Source: Candidatus Parcubacteria bacterium (GTDB lineage Bacteria; Patescibacteriota; Patescibacteriia; Patescibacteriales; UBA12075). From it: a stretch of DNA of 7,217 nt. A program made the position numbers and the translations under genes. A model generated the notes under the pieces. It had not been told where the DNA came from, searched no databases, and worked only from the letters and a program-made list of their open reading frames with translations. This document shows, one piece after another, positions 1-5,468 of the stretch (the first letter of the stretch is position 1; each line of letters opens with the position of its first letter). The stretch lies in NCBI GenBank assembly GCA_023140595.1, contig JAGLLI010000124.1, forward strand, positions 1 through 7,217, read 5' to 3'.

Positions 1-10
1 GCCATGTTGT

Positions 11-56
11 TATTATAGCACATTCTATGGAATGTGCTAAAATTATAATTATAAAA
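11..56. repeat. 46-bp direct repeat, copy 1
   Basis: This stretch is identical base for base to 2033-2078, in the same orientation, 2,022 bp away. Similarity continues weakly leftward (7 of 10 at 1-10) and decays right of 56. The repeat contains a perfect 10-bp-arm inverted repeat and an extended -10 promoter. It lies downstream of the ABC exporter gene and, with copy 2, brackets it. Confidence 0.9.
12..40 (-). promoter_or_regulatory. Predicted promoter with palindromic operator, copy 1 (left edge)
   Basis: On the minus strand a -35-like TTAGCA (35-40) is followed by a 17-bp spacer and an extended -10, TGC-TATAAT (TATAAT at 12-17). A palindrome, TAGCACATTC (16-25), TATG, GAATGTGCTA (30-39), fills the spacer and touches both hexamers, which is where a repressor operator would sit. 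AT-rich sequence like an UP element lies upstream (41-56). The expected start (+1 at position 5) is the A of an ATG at 5-3, so a leaderless gene continuing past the left edge is possible. No regulator is identified. Confidence 0.5.
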
Positions 57-137
57 CTTGATTATATATAACAAAAACATCGGCAAAAAATCTGTATTTT
101 TATTACGCTCAGAGCTTGCGGCAAAATTGGAACTTTT

Positions 138-1904
138 TTATCTTGATTTATTGATTTTATAGAAAAAAGAATTTTTATCTTCTAATAATTCTAAATATTT
201 TCCTTGTTCAATAATCTTGCCTTTGTCAAAAACATAAATACTGTCAACATTCTTTAAAGTTGAAACTCTATGTGCAATAAATATTAATGTTTTATTTCTA
301 AACTCACTTTCAATCGCATTATGAATTAATTTTTCGGTTCTTGAATCAAGCGATGAAGTTGCTTCGTCAAAAATAATAATTTGCGAATTGCGATATATTG
401 CACGGGCAATTCCAACACGTTGCCTTTCACCGACAGATAGATGATATCCTTTCTCGCCAATTAAAGTGTCTATCCCATTTGGTAATTTTTCAATAACTTC
501 TTTTAATTGTGTTATTGCGACTGCTTTTTTAAATAAACAAGAATCATATTCACGCATCAAAGTGATGTTATCTTTCATGGATAAATTAAACATTTCTGAT
601 TCCTGCAAAACTAGAGTAACATTTTTTAAAACTTCATCACTTTTTATATCATAAAAATTAGTATCGTTAATTTGGTAATCCCCTGAATCAAAAGGGTAAA
701 GACCGATTAGCAACTTTACAATAGTTGATTTTCCACTTCCTGTTTTTCCGGCAAAGCCAATCTTTTCCTTTTTGTTTATCTGTAAATCCATATCATAAAT
801 TCCAGTATGAACTTTGTCCCGCTCTTCTTTTTTATATGTAAAATTTCCACTCTTAATTACAATAGACTGCCAGTCCTTGGGAAAATCCTTGTTTCCTTTT
901 ATATTTTGTCTTTTGTTCCAAAAAATTGGCATCATCCTTCCAAAGGTTGTTTTCGCATCAATTAAATTAGAATATATTTCAAGAATTTGGTTAGCATTTC
1001 TTATTAGTTGTTGAATATAGCTATAAAAAATAATGATTGAACCAACGCTAACAGACCCAAGCGCTACTCCATGTCCAACAAAGAAAAGAAACACACCAAT
1101 TCCCAGACCGTTAAAAATCTGATGAACTTTCCACATGTTATTTGATGTTCTTATTATTTTATATCTATAATCTCTAGTGATTTCTTCTTTTTCAGTAATA
1201 GAATTCTTGAATGAACCCTCGGCTCCACTGGATTTTATAGTTAAGATATTACCTAAACCCTCAATATATGATCCACTAGCTTTTTCAGTGGCTTTATTTT
1301 TTTCATGATGTAATTGCTGAAGCTTTTTATTAAAATTCAAAACAATAATAAAAAAACCAACAATATAAAATAGCAAAAAAATTATAAAAATTGGACTTAG
1401 AACTGCAAAAACTAGCGCCATCCCAACAACGGAAACGATTGCCGGATACACACGGTTGTTAAACATGTTATTTAGAGATTGAAATGCCCTAGTGCCATTC
1501 TCAATTTTTTGAACTTTTGCCCCTGTGTTTTCATCCTTATGCTCCAGCAAAGACTGGGCTAATAATTTATCAAAACCCTTCACGCGAATACCATAAAGAA
1601 CATCGATCGTTATATTTGATAGAAATCTTTTTGTAGTTAAACGCAAAAAAGAAACAAGCGCATATAGCCCGCCAAGCAAAGCAGTTAAAAAATAAAAAGT
1701 GTTTAGGCTATCACCTTTTTCAAAAGATGTAAAAAAATCTACAATTTTACCAAGCAATAAAGGCGGTACAAGACTATAAAAAAATAAAACCGATAAAATA
1801 CTTATCCAAAAAATATATTTTTTTTTATTTTTATCTAATAAAAAAAATATTGATTTTATCAAATTGAGCCAACTAAATTGTATTATTTCTTTTTTAGAAT
1901 TCAT
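138..1904 (-). CDS. ABC exporter half-transporter (fused membrane domain and ATPase)
   Basis: This 588-residue protein has the usual length and order of an MsbA/multidrug-type ABC exporter. An N-terminal membrane domain has about six hydrophobic segments (roughly 30-55, 70-90, 153-172, 173-191, 262-281 and 285-300). The nucleotide-binding domain has an A-loop Tyr357, Walker A GKTGSGKST (386-394), Q-loop Gln434, signature LSVGE (489-493, a variant of LSGGQ), Walker B IIIFDE with Asp513 and catalytic Glu514, D-loop SLD (518-520) and H-loop His545. All catalytic residues are present, so it should hydrolyse ATP and move a lipid, peptide or drug across the membrane as a homodimer, or as a heterodimer with a partner not in view. 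The ATG at 1904-1902 has no good Shine-Dalgarno. Composition is far more AT-rich than the permeases (15% GC by hand count at 1321-1380). No clear intrinsic terminator follows in 57-137. The substrate cannot be told. Confidence 0.93.
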   Translation of the reverse strand: MNSKKEIIQFSWLNLIKSIFFLLDKNKKKYIFWISILSVLFFYSLVPPLLLGKIVDFFTSFEKGDSLNTFYFLTALLGGLYALVSFLRLTTKRFLSNITIDVLYGIRVKGFDKLLAQSLLEHKDENTGAKVQKIENGTRAFQSLNNMFNNRVYPAIVSVVGMALVFAVLSPIFIIFLLFYIVGFFIIVLNFNKKLQQLHHEKNKATEKASGSYIEGLGNILTIKSSGAEGSFKNSITEKEEITRDYRYKIIRTSNNMWKVHQIFNGLGIGVFLFFVGHGVALGSVSVGSIIIFYSYIQQLIRNANQILEIYSNLIDAKTTFGRMMPIFWNKRQNIKGNKDFPKDWQSIVIKSGNFTYKKEERDKVHTGIYDMDLQINKKEKIGFAGKTGSGKSTIVKLLIGLYPFDSGDYQINDTNFYDIKSDEVLKNVTLVLQESEMFNLSMKDNITLMREYDSCLFKKAVAITQLKEVIEKLPNGIDTLIGEKGYHLSVGERQRVGIARAIYRNSQIIIFDEATSSLDSRTEKLIHNAIESEFRNKTLIFIAHRVSTLKNVDSIYVFDKGKIIEQGKYLELLEDKNSFFYKINKSR

Positions 1905-2032
1905 ATAAACTATAATTCTTTATAAGATTTGATTAACGAAATTAAACTTTTTAATAATCATATAATTTTATTGTTTTAAAATTATTTCAATTTCTTTGCT
2001 CTTTTTGCATATGATATATTTGGCAATGCTGC

Positions 2033-2078
2033 TATTATAGCACATTCTATGGAATGTGCTAAAATTATAATTATAAAA
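2033..2078. repeat. 46-bp direct repeat, copy 2
   Basis: This is an exact second copy of 11-56 in the same orientation. It occupies part of the 189-bp gap between the second permease gene and the ABC exporter gene. The identity covers exactly the UP-like AT tract, -35, palindromic spacer and -10, then drops to 7 of 10 over the next 10 bases (2023-2032). The rest of the gap (1905-2022) is AT-rich. It contains an AT-only inverted repeat (ATAATTTT and AAAATTAT, near 1962-1986) and no convincing gene. Confidence 0.9.
2034..2062 (-). promoter_or_regulatory. Predicted promoter with palindromic operator upstream of the ABC exporter gene, copy 2
   Basis: On the minus strand this reads TTAGCA (2057-2062), a 17-bp spacer, then TATAAT (2034-2039) preceded by TGC, a strong extended -10. 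The same palindrome as in copy 1 (arms 2038-2047 and 2052-2061) covers the spacer. The predicted start is near 2027, giving about 120 nt of leader before the ABC exporter ATG at 1904. The promoter lies just after the stop of the upstream permease gene, so it would uncouple the exporter from the permease. The hairpin has no T tract on either strand, so an intrinsic terminator is unlikely. Operator function is inferred from position and symmetry only. Confidence 0.55.
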
Positions 2079-2093
2079 TTTAACTAAAACCAA

Positions 2094-3380
2094 TCACTCA
2101 TTCCTTAAAGCCTCAATCGGATCCATTCGCGCGGCTTTGCGTGCCGGGTAAAGCCCAAAGGCTATACCGAAAAAAGTTGAAAAACCCAAGGCTACAATAT
2201 ATGCTTTTAATGGAACGGTAAATTCCCAGCCCAAACCGGCGTAATTGGCGCCAAAAGCGATTAGCCAGGAAAAAATAATTCCGACTATTACTCCCAGTAT
2301 GCCGCCTAAAACCGTAACCAAGACTGATTCAAGCAAAAATTGTGTCATTATATCCGCGTAAGTCGCGCCAACTGCTTTTCTTAGGCCAATTTCTGCAGTC
2401 CGCTCGGTAACAGCCACATACATAATATTCATAATTCCAACTCCGCCAACTACTAAGGAAATTGCAACGATAGCCAATAAAAGCAAAGTGATGGCGCCGG
2501 TAACAGTATCCATAATCTCCATAGACTCAACCATGGACGCGACGCGAAAATCATCTTTGCCTGTATCAAAAACGCCTGTCTGCTTCTCCTTTGGTTGCGG
2601 AATATCATGGTTTTCCCTTAATAAATAGCGCATATCATCTGCTACTTCATCCAGTCTATCAGTATCGCTTACCTTATGCATCATATATAAGACGTGATTA
2701 ATTCCCATAACTTTTTTTTGCAAAGTCCTGACCGGAAGATATACAATATCGTCAAAATCAAAAGTCATAATAGCTCCGCGCTCTTTAAGCACGCCGATAA
2801 CTTTGAATTTCTTTTTATGCAGCTTAATTGATTTCCCGATTGGATCTGTTTCGCCGAATAACCTGTCTTTTATTTTTTGCCCTAAAACCACAACTTGAGA
2901 TAAAGATTTGTCTTCTGCTTCGGTAAAAAAACGGCCGATGTCAACTTCGCTTCTGTCAAGTTTAATATAAGACGCGCTTGCTCCCAAAAGCATTGCGTTA
3001 TGAGTCTCGTTTCCATAAGAGACCTGCTCTTGGCCCAGTATGCCGGCATAACTGTCTTCAATTAATGTTAACTTATTAATATCCGCCATATCATCCAAAG
3101 TCAAAGTCGTAACTTGCGCTCCCATTGCCAGATTGGTTGCTGATTGCGCTTCTGATCCGCCGCCTTTTTTTGTGCTTGGCACTTTTATTTCCGTTTCTAT
3201 CATATCCGAACCACCAAAAGATTCAATTTGCCCGACAATCAAAGAATTTATTCCCTCTCCGGCGGAATATACAATAATTACGCTTGCGATTCCAATCACA
3301 ACACCCAAAACAGTAAGAGCTGTCCTTACCTTATTAGTTTTAAGCGCAATTATTCCGTTTTTAACGCTTTCTAGAAACAT
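2094..3380 (-). CDS. MacB/FtsX-type ABC transporter permease (second paralogue)
   Basis: This 428-residue protein has the full MacB-type permease layout. An N-terminal membrane segment (about 19-41) is followed by a large extracytoplasmic MacB_PCD domain (about 45-285) and three C-terminal membrane segments (about 293-320, 347-377, 391-413) of the FtsX domain. Family landmarks are the GGVGIMNIM stretch (312-320), ERTAEIGLRKAVGA (326-339) and a C-terminal PARKAARMDPIEALRNE. It has no ATPase domain and must pair with a separate ATPase, most simply the one at 5469-6182. It is plainly related to the permease at 4210-5460 over its whole length, so it is either a duplicate or the other half of a heterodimer. 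The ATG at 3380 has no visible Shine-Dalgarno. A terminator and an MNT-HEPN module separate it from the rest of the transporter genes, so it probably needs its own promoter. Cargo is unknown; MacB relatives export peptides, toxins or lipoproteins. Confidence 0.93.
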   Translation of the reverse strand: MFLESVKNGIIALKTNKVRTALTVLGVVIGIASVIIVYSAGEGINSLIVGQIESFGGSDMIETEIKVPSTKKGGGSEAQSATNLAMGAQVTTLTLDDMADINKLTLIEDSYAGILGQEQVSYGNETHNAMLLGASASYIKLDRSEVDIGRFFTEAEDKSLSQVVVLGQKIKDRLFGETDPIGKSIKLHKKKFKVIGVLKERGAIMTFDFDDIVYLPVRTLQKKVMGINHVLYMMHKVSDTDRLDEVADDMRYLLRENHDIPQPKEKQTGVFDTGKDDFRVASMVESMEIMDTVTGAITLLLLAIVAISLVVGGVGIMNIMYVAVTERTAEIGLRKAVGATYADIMTQFLLESVLVTVLGGILGVIVGIIFSWLIAFGANYAGLGWEFTVPLKAYIVALGFSTFFGIAFGLYPARKAARMDPIEALRNE

Positions 3381-3386
3381 ATTTGA

Positions 3387-3400
3387 ATTTATGATTTATG
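3387..3400. repeat. Two tandem heptamers (ATTTATG)
   Basis: Two adjacent copies of ATTTATG on the plus strand, followed by a degenerate ATTTTTA, lie just upstream of the second permease start. They may be simple AT-rich slippage. They are noted because another degenerate heptamer array occurs at 4175-4205. Confidence 0.5.
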
Positions 3401-3418
3401 ATTTTTATATCTATTTCA

Positions 3419-3427
3419 ATTTTAGCA
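3419..3427 (-). promoter_or_regulatory. Possible extended -10 promoter for the second permease gene
   Basis: The minus strand reads TGC followed by TAAAAT (TAAAAT at 3419-3424), a 5 of 6 match to TATAAT with an extended -10 TG. It lies between the terminator at 3450-3477 and the permease ATG at 3380. The expected start near 3412 gives a leader of about 32 nt. No good -35 is visible at 16-18 bp, so this rests on the extended -10 and on the need for a promoter after the terminator. Confidence 0.35.
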
Positions 3428-3449
3428 TATTTTCCTAAAAATCAAAACA

Positions 3450-3477
3450 AAAAAACCCGCGAAACAACGGATTTTTT
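3450..3477 (-). terminator. Intrinsic terminator after the MNT-HEPN module (bidirectional shape)
   Basis: On the minus strand AAAAAATCCG, an 8-nt loop and CGGGTTTTTT form a 10-bp stem (one T-G wobble) with the 3' arm ending in a run of T. It begins about 20 bases after the HEPN stop. With A and T tracts on both sides it could also work on the plus strand. The GC core is only about 4 bp, so strength is uncertain. Confidence 0.65.
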
Positions 3478-3498
3478 GCGTCTAAAAAAAATTTATAA

Positions 3499-3828
3499 TT
3501 ATTTTAAAATACGCAAAACACTTTCTTTTAACTCCGGCAAATCAGTTTTACAAGTATCCCAAACTATTTTTTTATTCACTCCAAAATATTCATGAATCAA
3601 AAAATTACGCATATCAACAATATCGCGGAAATCAATTTCAACGTGGCTATCTTGAAAACTTTTACTAAAATTATTAGTAGCCTCTCCGATAACTTCCAAC
3701 ATTCTCACAGTAGCGTTAACTATCATATCGTTTTCTATAAAAACTTCATAATCAACATCATACAAATAATTTTCAATTTGTTCAATTGATTCTAAAATAT
3801 GTTTTAAATAAATTAAATCATCCTTCAT
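3499..3828 (-). CDS. hepT: HepT-like HEPN toxin (DUF86 family RNase)
   Basis: This is a 109-residue, probably all-helical HEPN protein of the DUF86/HepT type. The defining RX4HXY motif is present as RNFLIHEY, with Arg74, His79 and Tyr81. In characterised HepT toxins Arg and His form the RNase site at the dimer interface, and the Tyr is the residue AMPylated by the partner MntA. Other typical stretches are the N-terminal KHILESIEQIENYL and a central MLEVIGEATNNFS (43-55). Length is normal and all three motif residues are intact, so the toxin is probably functional. Its ATG lies 8 bases before the end of the antitoxin gene, an 11-nt overlap that implies translational coupling. A terminator follows the stop. 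The gene is very AT-rich (20% GC by hand count at 3721-3780), unlike the flanking permeases, which suggests a separate origin. Confidence 0.9.
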   Translation of the reverse strand: MKDDLIYLKHILESIEQIENYLYDVDYEVFIENDMIVNATVRMLEVIGEATNNFSKSFQDSHVEIDFRDIVDMRNFLIHEYFGVNKKIVWDTCKTDLPELKESVLRILK

Positions 3829-4123
3829 AAATAGTTTCCGCTTTATTTATAATTTCTGCTCTAAAAAATTTGCTAAGCGCCTCAGGAGTTAATAAATCAA
3901 CTTGTTTTTTAACTGCGCCTTCTAAATTTCTTTTAATTTTAGCAAGCTTAAAAAATCCGATTGTTGCCTTTGGTTGAAATTCAATCAATATATCAATATC
4001 GCTATCTTTTTTTTGTTCGCCAAATAAATATGATCCAAACAAAGAAACCTTTTTAATATCCTCTTTAAAAGGATCATTTCCAATAGCCTGAATAATTTGT
4101 TTTTTAATTTGTTGCTTGTTCAT
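3818..4123 (-). CDS. mntA: MntA-like minimal nucleotidyltransferase antitoxin
   Basis: This 101-residue protein is a minimal nucleotidyltransferase of the MNT family. The GSX10DXD signature is complete: Gly30-Ser31, then Asp42 and Asp44 in DSDIDILIEF. A third likely metal ligand is Asp76 in KKQVDLLTP. In studied MntA/HepT pairs this enzyme transfers AMP from ATP to the tyrosine of the toxin's RX4HXY motif and so silences it. The partner HEPN gene directly overlaps downstream by 11 nt, the standard order for these modules. The ATG at 4123 fits the family start and lies 6 bases after a predicted -10, so the mRNA would be leaderless. The module sits between two paralogous permease genes but shares no evident function with them. 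Confidence 0.92.
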   Translation of the reverse strand: MNKQQIKKQIIQAIGNDPFKEDIKKVSLFGSYLFGEQKKDSDIDILIEFQPKATIGFFKLAKIKRNLEGAVKKQVDLLTPEALSKFFRAEIINKAETIYEG

Positions 4124-4129
4124 ATTTCA

Positions 4130-4158
4130 ATATTATCAAAACAAAACTAAAATGTCAA
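4130..4158 (-). promoter_or_regulatory. Promoter of the mntA-hepT module (leaderless)
   Basis: The minus strand has a perfect -35 TTGACA (4153-4158), a 17-bp spacer and TAATAT (4130-4135). GATAAT, offset by two bases, is an alternative -10. The expected +1 is position 4123, the A of the mntA ATG. No room remains for a Shine-Dalgarno. The promoter makes the module independent of the transporter operon. Confidence 0.65.
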
Positions 4159-4174
4159 AAATATAAATTAATTT

Positions 4175-4205
4175 ATTCGTATATTCGTAAAATTCGTAAT
4201 TTGTA
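4175..4205. repeat. Degenerate heptamer array (ATTCGTA x3, ATTTGTA x1)
   Basis: Plus-strand ATTCGTA occurs at 4175-4181, 4183-4189 and 4192-4198, followed by ATTTGTA at 4199-4205. Spacing is 7 to 9 bases. The array lies directly after the stop codon of the first permease. Related words (ATCGTAATT, ATTTGTAATT) occur at 6623-6646, directly after the fusion-protein gene. Function is unknown. Confidence 0.55.
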
Positions 4206-4209
4206 AAAA

Positions 4210-5460
4210 TTACTCATACCGCAAAGCCTCAACCGGCTCCAAACGGCTCGCTTTGCGAGCCGGAAAAATACCGAAAACCAATCCGATAAACGCCGATACT
4301 CCGATTGATAATATTATAGACATAAAAGAAACAATAAATGCCCAGTCATAACCCATATAATTAGCCGCCACCGCGATTATATAACTAATCACTATTCCGC
4401 CAAGCACTCCAAAAGCTCCTCCTATAAAAGTTACCGTTATTGACTCAATTAAAAATTGAATCATTATATTATAATTATTAGCGCCAACCGCTTTGCGCAA
4501 GCCTATTTCCCTTGTTCTTTCGCTAACCGCGACAAGCATTATATTCATAATGCCGATTCCGCCGACCAGCAAAGAAAGAGCGGCCATTGCGGCTAAAAAA
4601 TATTTCAAAGCATCAGTAATGGTGGTAATAACATCAAGCGCCTCGGCTGCCGAGCGGACGCTAAAATCATCGCTATTGCCGCTCGCGTCATCAATGTCAT
4701 GCTGCTGTCTTAAAGTCGCCTTAATATCATTGATGGCTATATCAATATTTTTTTCATCATCAATTTTCGCTCTAATTACGCCAAGATGATTTACGCCGGC
4801 AATAAGCTTTTGCATTGTGCGCAAAGGAATAAAAACCTGGTCATCATAATCCTGCATCGCGACCGTGCCTCGCTCCGCCATAACGCCGATAATTTCAAAA
4901 CTGTGTTTTTTAATTTTAATTTTTTTGCCAATCGCTTCTGAATCGCCAAAAAGCTCTTTTTTAACAGTATATCCCAAAACCGCGCAGCGGCTTAAATTTC
5001 TTTCTTCTTCTTCTGTAAAAAATCTTCCGCTAATCAATTCCCCTCCTTCTGTTTCCATATAGCCATGAGTAGTACCGCTTAAATTAGTATCATAACTTTG
5101 CGAGCCCCAGCTTACCGTTCCTACTCCTTTTGTATATCCGACTACCGATACTACATTGGGCGCATTGCCGCGCTCAAGCAATTCCAGCATATCTTCATAT
5201 TTCAAAGTTGTAATCACTATCCCCATCATTGCCGCCGGAGGACCTTCATCACCGGCATTTCCAGGCATTATACCGACTAAATTAGTACCAAGGCTTTCCA
5301 CTTGGCTTAATATTAAACTTTGCGCGCCCGCGCCAACCGCCATAATTATTATTACGGCTCCAACGCCTATAATAATTCCAAGCATAGTCAAAAAACTCCT
5401 GCCTTTATTTGCCAGGAGCGCTATTACCGCTATTTTGACGGCTTGAATAAAATACTGCAT
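4210..5460 (-). CDS. MacB/FtsX-type ABC transporter permease (first paralogue)
   Basis: This 416-residue protein has an N-terminal membrane segment (about 22-44), an extracytoplasmic MacB_PCD domain (about 45-275) and three C-terminal membrane segments (about 285-312, 336-366, 377-400) of the FtsX fold. Landmarks are GGIGIMNIM (300-308), SERTREIGLRKAVGA (313-327) and the terminal FGIFPARKASRLEPVEALRYE region. It is a permease without an ATPase domain, and its ATPase is the gene immediately upstream, 8 bases away, so the two are almost certainly one transcript. The layout matches YknZ of Bacillus and LolC/E-like mechanotransmission transporters, which use ATP hydrolysis to drive extracytoplasmic movements rather than a classical substrate channel. 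The ATG at 5460 lacks a Shine-Dalgarno and probably relies on coupling to the preceding stop. Cargo is unknown. Confidence 0.94.
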   Translation of the reverse strand: MQYFIQAVKIAVIALLANKGRSFLTMLGIIIGVGAVIIIMAVGAGAQSLILSQVESLGTNLVGIMPGNAGDEGPPAAMMGIVITTLKYEDMLELLERGNAPNVVSVVGYTKGVGTVSWGSQSYDTNLSGTTHGYMETEGGELISGRFFTEEEERNLSRCAVLGYTVKKELFGDSEAIGKKIKIKKHSFEIIGVMAERGTVAMQDYDDQVFIPLRTMQKLIAGVNHLGVIRAKIDDEKNIDIAINDIKATLRQQHDIDDASGNSDDFSVRSAAEALDVITTITDALKYFLAAMAALSLLVGGIGIMNIMLVAVSERTREIGLRKAVGANNYNIMIQFLIESITVTFIGGAFGVLGGIVISYIIAVAANYMGYDWAFIVSFMSIILSIGVSAFIGLVFGIFPARKASRLEPVEALRYE

Positions 5461-5468
5461 AAATTTTA

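Noticed and set aside
16..39. Palindrome as a CIRCE element (HrcA operator)
   Set aside because: The outer TTAGCAC and GTGCTA words resemble CIRCE, but CIRCE reads TTAGCACTC-N9-GAGTGCTAA. Here the arms run on as ATTC/GAAT and the central spacing differs, and no chaperone gene is near.
1..84. Minus-strand open frame from an ATG at 84 to the left edge
   Set aside because: It is about 28 codons, runs straight through the promoter-like repeat, and consists mainly of AT-driven Tyr, Asn, Phe and Ile codons.
1987..2010. Seven-codon ATG frame (MQKEQRN) as a leader peptide
   Set aside because: It is very short, has no Shine-Dalgarno, and shows no attenuator-like paired hairpins; a chance frame is likely.
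2038..2061. Palindrome as an intrinsic terminator of the second permease gene
   Set aside because: On neither strand is the hairpin followed by a T run; the minus strand continues TATAATAGC. Its placement between -35 and -10 words explains it better.
3387..4205. Short heptamer repeats as a CRISPR array
   Set aside because: Units are 7 bases with 0-2 base gaps, with no spacers and no cas genes.
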